Assembly: GCF_030272615.1 (NCBI RefSeq)
Contig: NC_081411.1
Location: 45,895,517-45,959,516, forward strand
Origin: Cryptomeria japonica
Taxonomy: Eukaryota > Streptophyta > Pinopsida > Cupressales > Cupressaceae
Reading direction: 5' to 3'
Length of the DNA stretch: 64,000 nt
The position numbers and the translations under genes are program-made. The notes under the pieces are model-generated. The model saw only the letters and a program-made list of their open reading frames with translations, was not told where the DNA came from and searched no databases. Shown here one piece after another: positions 22,767-35,429 of the stretch (its first letter is position 1; every line of letters begins with the position of its first letter).

Positions 22767-23217
22767 TGTTGGTGTAAATAAATATTCATTTTGGATATTA
22801 TTACACTTTACTTAAGTTAACTTAGGATAATGCATCTCTTCATAGTTTGAATTTGAGACACTTAGGGAAGTGTGCACATACGGATAGAGCTGGTAGGAGA
22901 AATTCCACCTTTTGTGGTCTTATTTTGCTATTACACTCAACATTCGATGGGTCATCCACCTCTTGTGGAATATTATATTATTTCTCCTACCTACCCCTAG
23001 TATTTCTTACCTACCCTTGTTTCTCATTGAGCCACATGTCATAATTATGTGCTCGTACATCCATATGGCCTTGCCCATATAAGCAAGCCTATATTCATTG
23101 TATTGGTTAATCCAGTTGATCATTTGCCTATTGATGAGAATACAGTTTGTTCTTGTCATTCTATTGTCTCTATTTTTATGATTTTCATTGTGCCCTTGAT
23201 CTTGGCAAAATCCTACA
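22767..23217 (+). repeat. R6 5' LTR
   Basis: 451 bp. CATATAAG near 23076 occupies the place of TATATAAA in the 3' LTR (29213-29220), so the promoter may be weakened by substitution. Confidence 0.95.
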
Positions 23218-23229
23218 TGGCATCAGAGC
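23218..23229 (+). promoter_or_regulatory. R6 primer-binding site
   Basis: TGGCATCAGAGC directly abuts the LTR. It differs by one base from the complement of the plant initiator tRNA-Met 3' end (TGGTATCAGAGC), the usual copia primer. Confidence 0.9.
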
Positions 23230-24563
23230 CTATAGGGCTTCATTGATTAGTCTTTTGGAGACATTTTGGAGGCTTCAATTTTTGGATTTGGCGATCTTCA
23301 ATTTTTGGATTTGGCGATCTTCATTTTTTGGGGGCGTCGTATAGTGATTTGGACATCACGATTGAATCTGGGAGGCCGTTTCCATGAATTTTGACTATAA
23401 AGTCGACCTATTTTGGTGAGAAATTTTTTTCCCCATTTTGGCTATTATTGTATGGATTTTGAACTCTCCATACACTACGTTGTCTGCAGGTCCGTTGTCG
23501 TCGACCGTACCACCGCTACTACCCCATACTCTCCTCAGCCACCGCCATCTACAGCTTTGGAGCCTCCCACCACCACCGTGCACCACTGCTGCAAGTTCTC
23601 CTCCAAGCACTAGCGGCTCCCCCCGGCGACCGACCTTTGTCACCTGCACCAGCGGCACATCCGGCACCAACGGCTCCTCTAGCACCAGCTGCTGACTCCC
23701 ACGTGAACCCCGCCATGTAGAGTAGATGTAGACACAACCACGTCACCCACCACATAGAGCAGACGCAGACACAGCCACATCACCCGCCACACAGAGCAGA
23801 CGCAGACCGCCACATCAGCCTATCCGTACAGTATGGATGCCACGCAGGGGTGAAGTTTTTTGATGGCCAGATGGGTATCAAATTTAAGCCTATCATTTGC
23901 TGATGTCAGCACCACATCAGAAAACTTTTGAAATTTTTTGACCCCCTCTTCATTGAGCTTTTTAGTTTTGCAGTTCAACTTTGAAAGGCCATATCTTGCT
24001 CATTCTTGCTCCTTTTTTGGTGCAATTTTTTTTGAAATCGGCTAAAATTTCATGATCTTCGCAGTGGTGTGGTTATTTTCTAATTTTTGTGCACAAGTGT
24101 TTTGGAATTTTTGGATTCTCTCAGCTGTACCTGTCCAATCCTGACTTCTGCAACTTCAATGGCCCCGTTTGAGCTCATACGACCTCCTTTTCAAGTGCCA
24201 TTTTTTCTGAAAGTGCATGTTTTTTAATCTACTTTCATAATATATGATCATATTTTAGAGATTTTGAGTGGAAGTTGTATTTTTAGATATTGGTCTTATT
24301 TGGCCTATTAGGTACTTGTAAAGTGCTTGGATCTTAGTTTAGATCTCTTGCATTATTAGTTTGAGTCTCTTTTGGCCTAATTGAGGTAGTTGTAAAATTG
24401 TAATCAGAAGCCCACTTTGCCAATTTTTGCAAGTGGCCCATTGTATACGCACTAATTATAAAGTGCCAAATCATCACTTTTGGGGGGGTTCTTTGATTGA
24501 GTGAATTTTGGGGGGTATCTTGTGTGATTGTGCCTCTCTTTGTGCTCTTCCATTTTTGTTGCA
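23230..24563 (+). other. R6 leader with GC-rich island
   Basis: 1.3-kb leader without a supported ORF. A 30-bp direct repeat (ATTTTTGGATTTGGCGATCTTC) lies at 23277-23325. About 23490-23830 is C-rich, rich in CCACC and CACCG, and contains 37-bp tandem units at 23711-23807. Confidence 0.65.
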
Positions 24564-27500
24564 ATGAGTCCTCATAAATTTCCACCTTTAACTCCACATA
24601 ATTATGCATCATGGAAAATTAAAGTATGGAGTAAATTAAAGGAAAAGGGCCTCACGCATTACATAGATGGAACAATAGAAGCACCACCTGATCCTAAGGC
24701 TGATCCTAATGCTCAGTTAGAATGGCTCACAAAGAATTTCATGGCTCTTGGAACTTTGCGCAAGTATGTATCAGATGACCTCATTTTTCACATTGAGAAG
24801 TGTACAACAATCAAAGATGCTTGGGATATGTTTCTAAAATTGTATGGTCAAGTTGATGAAATCAGAGGTTACAAAATTGACAATGAGCTCACCAACTTGG
24901 ATCCCAAGAGTTTTGATACAATCCAAGATTATGTCACCAAAGCAAATGAGCTAAGAGCAAAGCTTAAGGATTGTGGAATTGACAAAAAAGATGCTCAGTT
25001 GATATTCAACTTGTTGGACAAGCTTGCACCAGAATATGCAGCATTTGTGTCTAGCTTCCAAACTCATCGTTTGATAGTGGGGAGTTCCTATGTTATGCCT
25101 TCATTTGATGCTTTCACAGAAATGTTGATATTGGAACAATCTAAGTTGTTGGACATGGGACTTCTCAAGTCTTCAAAGTCCAAGGCTTTGGTGGCTAATC
25201 AAGGGAATCAAGGAAGTCAAGGCAAAGATTCCAACAAGAAGAAGAAGCAATCCAAGTCCAAACCACACTAGGAAAAAGGACAATCATCCTCTCCATCACA
25301 AGGCAATTTTTTATCCTCTTCCAAGAAGGGGACACCACCTAAGAAGGATAAGCCAACTTGTGCATATTGTAAGAAGTATGGTCATGATGAGCATCGATGC
25401 CATGGAAAGCAAGTTGATGAGTTAACTAATCTTCTTAAGAAAAACAACATCAACTTGCCATCCGCTTACACAAAGAAGGATTCATCTCCTTCCTCTTCCT
25501 CACATTCTAAGGGAAAAGGGCAAGCATTTGTGGCTACAACAGGTTCTTCACAGCAATGGATACTTGACTCGGGTGCTTCATATCACATGGGTTCTACAAA
25601 GGAGCAGTTTTCTTCATTGGAGCCATCTAAAGTACCTCACATTTACATAGGTGATGATACACAAGTAGAGGTTGAAGGGAAAGGTTTAGTTGACATGGAT
25701 GATGGAACATTTGAGAATGTTCTCTATGTTCCTAACTTGTCTACCAACCATCTCTCTATCTACCAAATCACTCACTATGGAAATGGGAAAAAGATTTAGT
25801 TTACACTAGATTCAGTTGTGGTAAAGGAACTTGATGATGATGCCTTGGTAGCAGTGGGACAAGTCAATGACAACTCAAGGTTTTATTTATTTTCCCACTT
25901 TGTGCCAAGTTCACCTTCTAGGGCCTTTCTTACTCATTCAAATTTAGAAAGTAAGCTATGGCATGAGCGGTTTGGTCACCTCAACTACCGCTATCTTCAG
26001 CAGCTCAGCACTAAAGACATGGTCACAGGTCTACCTCGAATCAGTTTTTCAGAGGGTGTATGTTCAGGTTGTTCCATGGGCAAGCATCCCGAGGAGAAGT
26101 TTGATAAGGGGAAATCTTGGAGAGCTGTGGAAGTTCTTCAACTTGTTCATAGCGATGTAGCAGGTCCATTTCCAACACCTTCATTTAGTAAGGCCTGCTA
26201 TGTCCTCACCTTCATTGATGACTACTCCTACTTCACTTGGGTCTACTTTCTTATTCATAAGAGTGAAGTATTTGACAAATTTTAGGATTTCAAGACTCGT
26301 GTAGAGAAGCAATCTGGGAAAGTGGTCAAGATTCTTCATACAGATAATGGAAGGGAATATGTGAACAAAAGACTTGAGGATTTTTGTACATTTGAGGGAA
26401 TTGATCTTCAGCATTCTGTTACATACACTCCAAAGAAGAATGGAGTTGCAGAATGTAAGAATAGAACTCTCAAAGAAATGGCTAGCTATATGATACATGC
26501 ATGTTCTCTTGATCTCGCCTTTTGGGCAGAGGCTATCAGTTGTGCCACACACATCCAGAATCGGGTTCCTCACAAAGCTTTGCAAGGTATTACTCCTTTT
26601 GAGGCTTGGGCTGGTAGGAAACTGATTGTGAGACATTTCAAAGTCTTTGGGTGTCCAGCATGGGCTCGCATACCTCCACAGAAACGCAAGGCATTGGAAC
26701 CTCAGAGTCGGCCATGCATATTTATTGGATATCCTGAGGGTGTTAATGCATATAGATTGATGGATCCTGAGACACATGAGGTGTTCATTGAGAGGAGTGT
26801 TCACTTTGAGGAAAGCTCTCCTAGCTTAGCCTCTCTACCTCCTCCACCTTCCTCCATTATGGATAGTGATGTTAGTGATTCAGATGATGAGACTCCTTCA
26901 ACTCTGACTCGCAGGGTTACACCTCCGTAGGGTCCACTTGCAGTTGAGGAGCCTCATTCTCCACCTCCACCTAGACCTCGTTGGGCTCGATAGACACTTG
27001 AGTCTATGGGTTCTCTTGTTGGGGATCCTTCAAATACATGGAGAACTCAATCACAGCATCAGGATCTACCACATGCCTTCATTGCTACCACTTCCAATCC
27101 ACAGACATTTAGGGAAGCATCAGGGGTTCTTGAGTGGGACCAAGCTATGGAGGAAGAGTATAGTTCCTTGATGAGGAACAACACATGGGATTTAGTCCAT
27201 CTCCCTAAGGGGAGAAAGATGGTTCGATGTAAGTGGATCTATCAGACCAAGTTTGCAGTGGATGGTAGTGTGGATAAGTATAAGGCTCAGCTTGTTGCGA
27301 AAGGTTTCTCTTAGGTTGTAGGTGTTGACTATACTAAGACCTTTGCACCCTTAGCCAAGATAAACTCCATTCATTTGACACTTGCTATTGCTGCAGCTCA
27401 TGGTTGGGTTGTACATTAGATGGATGTGAAGAGTGCTTTTCTTCATGGTGATCTTGATGAGGAGATTTGTATGGAGTAGCCACAGGGTTTCATCCAAGAT

Positions 27501-28583
27501 ACTTCCTTGGTTTGCAAACTATGGAAATCTCTCTATGGCCTTAAGCAGGCCCCCAGGGCTTGGTATGCCAAGATGGATTCCTTGCTTCTCTCCACAGGGT
27601 TCACCAGGTGTCATTCTGATTTGAATGTCTACATTTTGTGATAGGATGACTCTCACTTGATACTTGTTCTCTATGTTGATGACTTGATCATTATAGGGAG
27701 TACTACATCCATCATTAGCAGGGTCAAATCTGCTTTGCATGAAAAATTTGCTATGACTGACTTGGGTGTTTTGCACTACTTTCTCAGGATAGAGATTTCA
27801 CAGTCACCTTCTGGGATTACACTATCGTAGCCCAAGTATGCTCTTTATCTACTTGCATGCTTTCATATGACTGATTGTAAGCCTACCCTGACTCCCTTTC
27901 TTTCAGGAGTCAAGCTTGAGGCTCAATGTTCTTCTCCACCAGTTGATGCCACTTTGTATCGTCAGCTTGTGGGTAGTCTCATCTACTTGACCCATACATG
28001 CCCTGATATTTCATTTGCAGTTGGCATGGTTTCCTACTTCATGCAGGAACCACATGAGCTTCATTGGAAAGCTGCCAAACACATCCTTCATTACATCCAG
28101 GGTACACATCACTATGGGATTCACTATGCAGCAGGCATAGGACTTTGCTTGGTTGGCTACACAGACTCCGATTGGGCTGGCGATCTTGATGATCGTAAGT
28201 CAACTTCCGGTTATAGTTTTCACCTTTGTTCAGGCCCTATTTGTTGGCAGAGCAAGAAGCAACATGCTATTGCTCTCTCTTCAACTGAGGCTGAGTATCA
28301 AGGCACTGCTAATCCAGCAACTGAGACCATTTGGCTCCAGCAGATTCTCACAAAGTTTGGATTCACCACTCCATGGCCGACAGTTCTACATTGTGACAAT
28401 TAGAGTGATATTGCCATCTTGAAGAACCCAGTCCAGCACCAGCAGACCAAACACATCGAGATTCATATGCACTATATCTGAGAACTCATTCAAGAGCAGG
28501 TCATTGATTTGCAGTATTGTCCTACAGCGGAGCAGGTTGCTGACATATTCACCAAACCTTTCACCGAGAGCAAGTTCCAGTAG
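24564..28583 (+). pseudogene. R6 copia gag-pol polyprotein frame
   Basis: One collinear frame of 1340 codons. Gag: MSPHKFPPLTPHNYASWK, then DEIRGYKIDNELTNL, and the canonical knuckle C-A-Y-C-K-K-Y-G-H-D-E-H-R-C. Protease: WILDSGASYHM (about 25560). Integrase: H-x-R-F-G-H and C-x2-C finger (25960-26090), then HSDVAGPF, FIDDYSY, LHTDNGREY, and GKLIVRHFKVFGCPAW-like GKR region. RT: WDLVHLPKGRKMVRCKWIYQ, MDVKSAFLHGDL, YGLKQAPRAWY and LYVDDLI (27677). RNase H: YTDSDWAGDLDDRKSTSGY and LSSTEAEYQ. Stops: TAG at 25269, 25797, 26283, 26928, 26991, 27312, 27417, 27477, 27642, 27828, 28401, 28581 and TGA at 27639 and 28479; no TAA. The upstream non-ATG extension to 24528 is not needed. Confidence 0.93.
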
Positions 28584-28892
28584 TTGCAAGCTCTCTTGGG
28601 GGTGTGGGATGTGTCATTAGGGGGGTTCATCTAACTTCTCCTTCCTCTCTTATGGGGGGGATTTTTTCCTCTTTGAGGTTTTGTCCTTCTTCTTTGAGAG
28701 TCTTTTGTACTTTCATCTCTCTTTTGGGGGGGATTTTTTTCCCACTAGGTTTTCTCCTTTTCTCCATTTGTGAGAGATTGCTTTGCATAGTTTTGCTTGC
28801 ATTTTCATATTGTACATGGGTACCTATCATGGCCTAGTAGCCAGGACCCATCTTGCATTGTTGACTTAAGTCTTCATTCCCCTAAGTTGCAC

Positions 28893-28903
28893 TTAAGGGG
28901 GGG
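28893..28903 (+). other. R6 polypurine tract
   Basis: TTAAGGGGGGG immediately before the 3' LTR; similar G runs occur at 28652-28660 and 28728-28736. Confidence 0.85.
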
Positions 28904-29354
28904 TGTTGGTGTAAATAAATATTCATTTTGGATATTATTACACTTTACTTAGGTTAACTTAGGATAATGCATCTCTTCATAGTTTGGATTTGAGACACTT
29001 AGGGAAGTGTGCACATAGGGATAGAGCTTGTAGGAGAAATTCTACCTTTTGTGGTCTTATTTCGCTATTACACTCCACATTCGGTGGGTCATCCACCTCT
29101 TGTGGAATATTATATTATTTCTCCTACCTACCCCTAGTATTTCTTACCTACCCTTGTTTCTCATTGAGCCACATGTCATAATTGTGTGCTTGTACATCCA
29201 TATGGCCTTGCCTATATAAACGAGCCTATATTCATTGTATTGGTTAATCGAGTTGATCATTTGCATATTGATGAGAATACAGTTTGTTCTTGTCATTCTA
29301 TTGTCTCTATTTTTATGATTTTCATTGTGCCCTTGATCTTGGCAAAATCCTACA
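28904..29354 (+). repeat. R6 3' LTR
   Basis: 451 bp, gap-free match to 22767-23217; followed by the GAAAT duplication and then R5 gag. Confidence 0.95.
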
Positions 29355-29359
29355 GAAAT

Positions 29360-31514
29360 AATGAGGAGAGATACACAATACTTCTTACAAGTGATGGCAC
29401 AAAGTGGAGCCAAGATCCCTCATTATTTTGACATGTCTCAAATAATGGAACATAGACCTTTTCAACAACCTCACCCCAACATGGATCAAAGGAGGCCTAA
29501 TAGTGGAGGCAATAGAGGACCATATCTTGTGCCTAAATCACCATCATCTTTGTTTAAAAAACCTGAGGTCCCACATACACATGGTCAAGCATATGATACT
29601 CACCTTTGTAGACCATTATGGAAGTCTTCTGCAGAAAAATATACTCAATCACATACCAATGCTAAGGACCAACCACCAAAGCAATTGGATATCCAAAGGT
29701 ATGATCAAAATTTGGACACAAGGAAACCCAGCGTCAAATTTGGGGGCAACACATTAGAACAAACATGTGACATGCCTATAGAGTATGGTATACATGGACA
29801 AAATAGATATTCTATTCCTCATCATGACTCTATACCAAGTGCTCCTTATATGCAACATCATTATAGACCTCCTCCATATGAACATGTGTATGATCAATAT
29901 CATCCATATATGCAGTATGCTCCTCCTCCACCCAGTGCTTCAAGCATGGGGTATGGTCCAAGAAGTCGATCTCCACCTAAGAACAATTTGGAATAGAAAA
30001 TCAAAGACTTACAAAAGAAAATGGAGGACATAAATACACTGAAGCCAACTTACACAACGAGAGACATATGTCCCTATCCATTTGACAAAAGCATTCCAAT
30101 GCATCCATTTCCTACACACTTTGTGACACCTAATTTTGATAAGTATAGAGGAAAAGGGGATCCTAAGGCACATATAAGATAGTTTTTCATAGCTTGCATT
30201 GACGTAGCAGCCGAAGAGACATATTTGATGAGATTATTCCCACAGAGCTTAGGTGATCAAGCTATGGAATGGTTCTCCCAACTCCCAGCTGGAATTAAGT
30301 CATGGGGGGATTTAGCAGAGGCTTTTATCCAACATTTCTCATACAACATAGAGACAGACATATCAGTCACTACTTTGTGCAATAGCAAGCAAAAGGATGG
30401 AGAGTCTTTTTCATCATTTTTACAAAGATGGAGGAATCTGGCCAATAGATGCTCTTGTGAAATTCCACAAAAACAAATGGTAGAGATGTTCACCCAAAAT
30501 GTTAACAAGGACATTGGTTATGACCTAAGAAAAGCTTGCTTGTCCACCTTCAAGGATGTCATTGAAAAAGGCTTAGCAATAGAGAAGGTCCTAATTGAAC
30601 AAGGAGTCATTAAAATATTCAAAGAAAACAAAGAGGACTTTAAAGGAAAAGACAAACCAAGATTTTGGAACAAGAACAAAAACACAGTCAATGATGGTGT
30701 TGTGGATGCTAATACAGTACGTCCCAAGATCATTTTTTCCAAATCAAGCTCTACAAACAATCAAGTGAATACTCAAACAACTTCCAAATCACGATGGAAG
30801 TACACTCCATCTAGAGAACCACTAGAGTTAGTTTTCAAGAAGTTAGTGGAAAACAAAATAATAACAATTCCAGATTTACCTCCATATGAGCCAAAGGGCA
30901 AACCAAATTGGTGGAATGATGATGAGTATTGTGAATTTCATAAGAGCAAAGGTCATAAGATAGGAAATTGTCATCGACTGAAGAACATCATACAAGATCT
31001 CATTGATAGAGGTGACATTGAGATTGAAGGACAGTCATCCAATCAAGAACATGAAATGTTTAAAGAACCATTCCCAAAACATGATAAGGGAAAAGCTAAA
31101 GCCACAGATGACCAAATAAACTATACCAGAGCATCCTATAACTATGATTCAACCATCAATCACATTTCAATGGACAATTCTGTCTCTACCATTATTATCA
31201 AGGACAAAATGCCTAATAATTCTACCCAAAGACCTAAGATTGTCCTAAAAGGCATTGGATCCTCTTTCGAACCTGCCTCTAAATGTAATGTTACAACTCA
31301 TCGAGGTAAATTCACCTTGCAAGGTGCTCTAGCCAAAAACATAGCTTCCTCATCAACCAAATCTAAGTATGACCTTGTAGAACAGCTAGGGAAAACACTC
31401 ACGCTCATCTCAATCCTAGAGCTCTTACGCATATCCCCCGCACATAAAGCCATTCTTGACAAAATCTTGAGAGACACTTTTGTCCCTACTGATCTGAACG
31501 TGGACCAATTTTAA
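29360..31514 (+). pseudogene. R5 gag, main part (after R6)
   Basis: Continues the 22486 frame. After a Pro/His/Tyr-rich spacer the capsid domain shows MRLFPQSLGDQAMEWFSQLP, FIQHFSYNIETDISVTTLCN and FSSFLQRWRNLANRC. The knuckle is C-E-F-H-K-S-K-G-H-K-I-G-N-C (C-x2-H-x4-H-x4-C), then LKNIIQDLIDRGD. TAG at 29994 and 30180 lie where Gln is plausible from context; TAA at 31512 separates gag from the protease in the same frame. Confidence 0.9.
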
Positions 31515-32525
31515 GCCATGGTGGGATACCTTTCCGTTCCACACTCCCTTAAATTTATAGAAGCTGACGACGCATCCATGACCCAGCCACATAATGCACC
31601 TTTACACATTGAAGCTTTCCTACACAAACATCGAATAAAATGAGTCCTGGTAGATGGAGGAGCTGGTCTAAACATTTGTACATTGAGCACTATTAAACAA
31701 TTGGGATATTTAGACAAAGCTGTGAATTCTACAAACAAAATTACCATCAAAGCATATGACGATGAAGAACATTCATCCAAAGGTACAGTGACCTTGCCTC
31801 TTAGAGTTGGGCCAGTTACAAGGGATGTGGTTTGTCAAGTCCTAGACCTGGATCTCACATACAATATATTACTAGGACATCCTTGGATTCATGAAATGAG
31901 GGCAGTCCCATCTACATATCACTAATGCATTAAGTTCCCTCACAACGGAGTTGAAATAATAGTTAACGATGATCATAATCCATTCGTATACTGCAATAAC
32001 TTAAGACCAAAAACTGAGACGATCATTCCAAGTAATAGGGAGGCTGTCCCTTCTTCTACATATGTTGATCCTGAATCATTAAAACCTTTGACATAAAAAC
32101 AAGGTGAGCTTAAAGGGAAATATTAGGACAAGGGCATGGGTGAATACACTTTGAATAAAACTATGTCCTTACAACAAGTTATGAGTTCACCAAAAGAATA
32201 TGGATGACCACATCCTTCTAAATGGTTATCTATCATTACACTCAAATGGGATCCTACTATCTTCCAAAGATGGGGTGAAGTGGAAGAAGAAGACTTATAC
32301 AAAATGCTTTACAAAGACCCTGAAAATGGTATACAAGATCACATTAGCATACCATGTGAGAAATATGGCAAAGGATTCAAGATCCTACAAAAATCTGGGT
32401 ATGATGGAAAAAGTCCTCTGGGCTTAAGAAAGGAAGGTATCATTGAGCCTTTACAACCTAAATTGACATTCAAAAAGGAATGTTCAAAAGGACTTGGTTT
32501 CATGTCTTCCAAGGTAAATGCATAA
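31515..32525 (+). pseudogene. R5 aspartic protease and G-patch
   Basis: Same frame as gag. Protease: VLVDGGAGLNICTLSTIKQLG (31647-31710), KAYDDEEHSSKGTVTLPL, and YNILLGHPWIHEMRAVPSTYH. TGA 31641 lies just before the active site and TAA 31923 after it. Further on, KGFKILQKSGYDGKSPLG (about 32370-32425) is a G-patch-like motif, followed by KGLGF, as in R2 and R4. Confidence 0.85.
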
Positions 32526-33135
32526 AAGACAAGAGAAGCATTACAAATCAAAGCCATCAAAGGTCAACAAGAGAACCGTTATTCCACTGACTCCAATGAA
32601 AGGGAATGGGGTTCGGACAAGTCCTCTAGTGACTATGAACTCACCAAGACATTTAGAGAACTAGGTGAACCCATAGAAGAAGATGAATTTTATAAAAAAT
32701 TCAAAATTGGTCAAGAAACAATCCCTGAGGATCCCACATAGTCGTTACCTCTAGGTTCTAGGTCGAAATCACATAGAATGAGGACACTTGTGATGACAAT
32801 TTGGATTCATTCACAATCGAGATAGATGAGGAGAGTGCCAATGATGACCTCGATGATTACCTCAACATACCTGAATATAACTGCATCTTCATCCTTAATC
32901 TCACTAACTTTGAAGACATCATAGGCCTTCCCCTTGTTCACCACCAACTTATTGACTAGGACCATGAAGGACTTGCATAGTTTGACACATTCCAGAATGA
33001 TGGAGCCTTTATTGACTATCTAGGCACATGAGATGATCTTCCCCCTGGGGACCATAAGGTAGGATACACTATAGAACTCAATAGCGTGGCATATTTTGGT
33101 GAGGGTGTTGGGCCTTCTAGTCGTAAAAAATAAAA
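32526..33135 (+). pseudogene. R5 linker with frame change
   Basis: Acidic, decayed linker between protease and RT. The coding frame used by gag-protease is lost here and the RT block at 33136 is in a different frame, so at least one indel lies in this stretch. No enzymatic motif. Confidence 0.55.
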
Positions 33136-34065
33136 ATGAAAACAAATCAAGGGTCTTATGGTGGAAACCACATTGTGGCACTGTCTGATCCCAAAAAAGT
33201 AAAAAGAAAGGACGTATCTAAGGGAAAAAACCTCTCTGAGGCACCCAAAGATGGAAGGCTCGACATTCTCTTGGCATCATATGAAGAAAAATCATCTATG
33301 TTGGTAGAGGAGACCATCAAAACAAACATTGGTATAGAAGAAGTTCCACATAATATATTTTTGGCACAATCTCTCATAGAGACAAAAAGATCAAAGTTCA
33401 TAAGTTTCTTCACAGAGCGACAAATCAATTTTGTGTGGTCATATGCTGATATGCCTGGATTGGATCTGGATTTGGTAATGCATCATTTGATAGTTAAACC
33501 GGGGACAAAACCAATGAAACAGAAACTAAGAAAGATGCATCCACAAGTGGCATTATTAGTCAAAGCAGAGCTTGAAAAATTATTGGATGTCAGATTCATA
33601 CACCCAATTGACTACCCTGAGTGGATTTCCAACTTAGTACCTGTTAGCAAACCAGATCGTAGCATCAGAATATGTACAGATTTTAGAGACATCAACAAAG
33701 CTTGTCCTAAGGATGACTTTCCATTACCAAGTATTGACCTGATCGTATATCTCACCGCAGGTCATGCAATGTTTTCTTTGATGGATGGATTCTCTGGTTA
33801 TAATCAAATAAAAATCGCATCTGAGGATCAGCACAAAACAGCATTCACTTGTCCTTGGGGAACTTTCTGCTGGAATGTCATGCCCTTTGGGGTAAAAAAT
33901 ACAGGCGCTACATATCAAAGAGCCATGACTACTATCTTTCATGATCTCATGCACGTTACTATAGAAGATTATGTTGATGAACTCTTAGGAAAATCAATAG
34001 ACAGAGATACACATTTGGACATACTTTCAGTCATTTTTGATCTATTGGAAAAATACAAAGTAAGA
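33136..34065 (+). pseudogene. R5 reverse transcriptase
   Basis: RT with KPGTKPMKQKLRKMHPQVA, DYPEWISNLVPVSKPDRS, DFRDINKACPKDDFPLPS, MDGFSGYNQIKIA, TAFTCPWGTFCWNVMPFG and, at about 33970, Y-V-D-E in place of catalytic Y-V-D-D, which should inactivate it. A TAA at 34066 is followed in the same frame by the N-P-K-K-C segment. Near twin of the R2 RT. Confidence 0.92.
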
Positions 34066-34800
34066 TAAAATCCCAAGAAATGTGTATTTGGAGTAACCTT
34101 TACGAAGCTCCTGGGATTCATTGTTTCAAAAAGAGGAATCTAAGACGATCTAGCAAAAGTCAAGGCCATCCTAGAGATGCAACCACCAAGAAATACCAGT
34201 CAAATTCGATCTTTGCAAGGGAGACTCCAGTCCATACAAAGATTCAAAGAACAACTTGCAGACAAATGTCATCCTTTTCAACACTTGCTACACAAAAAGA
34301 TCAAATTCAAATGGGATGATAACTGCCAAGAGGCTTTCTAACTACTCAAATATTATCTTTTGAATCCGCTAGTCTTGATGCCACCAGTTCTATATCAACC
34401 CCTGTTACTATACATATCTGCTACTTCAATAGCACTGGGGGCACTCTTAGCACAACAAGATGCTAAGGGCAAAGAAAAGGCAGTTTACTATATCAGTCGC
34501 ACATTGGTGGGATATTAGCTAAACTACACACTAATTGAGTGTGCATGTCTCGCTGTGGTCTTTGCTTCACAGAAATTATGACACTACATGTTAACTCATA
34601 AAACTAAGTTGGTCGCAAGGATCTATCCATTGAAATACCTTCTCAATAAAGCAACGCTTACTAGTCGACTCGCCAAATGGGTGATGCTCCTGAGTGAATT
34701 CAACATTGAATATGTGGACAGAAAAGTCGTAAAAGGACAAGCTATCACAGATCAATTAGCAGATGTTCCCATGATAGATGATGCTCCTCTAACTTCATAA
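34066..34800 (+). pseudogene. R5 RT thumb and RNase H
   Basis: Same frame as RT, with stops. Visible are NPKKCVFGV, KLLGFIVSKRGI, ILEMQPPRNTSQIRSLQG, then the RNase H segment (LYISATSIALGALLAQQD, YYISRTL, YPLKYLLNK, WVMLLSEFNIEY). It would degrade RNA of the RNA-DNA hybrid. Confidence 0.85.
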
Positions 34801-35310
34801 TTTCTAGATGAATACATCTTAATAGTGTCACACGCAAAGCCTTGGCAGTTATACTTTGATGACTCATACACACAGCATGGTGCAGGAGCTGGCATCCTCT
34901 TCATCACACCTCAAGGGGATTCCATACCAAAATCATATCGATTATCATTTCCTTGCACTAATAACATAGTAGAATACGAAGCATTAACAACTGGATTACG
35001 GATTGCAATATAGTGGAAGATCCAAGAACTTCATGTTTTTGGGGACTCTCAACTTGTAATTCGTCAAGCAACTGATAACTACCAAACAAAGGATGAAAAA
35101 TGAATGCCTTACAAAAGAATGGTGGATGACCTGAAACAACATTTCACGAAGTTAGACTTTGAGAAAATACCAAGAGAGCAGAATCGAGCCACAGATGTCA
35201 TGGCTACAATTGTTTCACTAATTGATCTACCACAGATGAAACCCGCTATGAGTTCTTGGTGGATAACCTTTTGGTTCCCTCATATGAGATCACTTCTACT
35301 GAGATGATAT
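34801..35310 (+). pseudogene. R5 second (archaeal-type) RNase H
   Basis: After a spacer comes W-Q-L-Y-F-D-D-S-Y-T-Q-H-G-A-G-A-G-I, then NIVEYEALTTGLRIA and FGDSQLVIRQ, the Asp/Glu/Asp pattern of a cellular-type RNase H. A second RNase H between the first RNase H and integrase is diagnostic of the plant Tat lineage. Stops at 35011 (TAG) and 35101 (TGA). Confidence 0.82.
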
Positions 35311-35429
35311 GTATCGTCAATCCTGAGTCCCCATTATATGGTTCCATTTTCACATACCTTCGTGTCAATACCCTTCCTCTTGACTTATCCAATAACCAAC
35401 GTTGTACTTTCATTTGTCAATCTTCTTGA

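Larger units (their letters stand above)
22767..29354 (+). mobile_element. R6: complete Ty1/copia retrotransposon
   Basis: Two LTRs of identical length (451 bp) starting TGTTGGTGTAAATAAATATTC and ending ATCCTACA, exact GAAAT duplication, a Met-initiator-type primer-binding site, a polypurine tract and a full gag-pol frame in copia order (gag, protease, integrase, RT, RNase H). The LTRs differ at roughly 17 of 451 positions by eye. The frame has no indel, only 14 in-frame stops. Confidence 0.95.

Noticed and set aside
26181-26804. 207-codon minus-strand ORF opposite R6 integrase
   Set aside because: Shadow of the integrase coding frame on the other strand; no domain.
24564-28583. UAG recoded as glutamine in R6
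   Set aside because: TAG stands at Gln positions, but CAG and CAA are still used for Gln throughout the same frame and plant nuclear genes do not reassign UAG. Deamination of methylated CAG explains it more simply.
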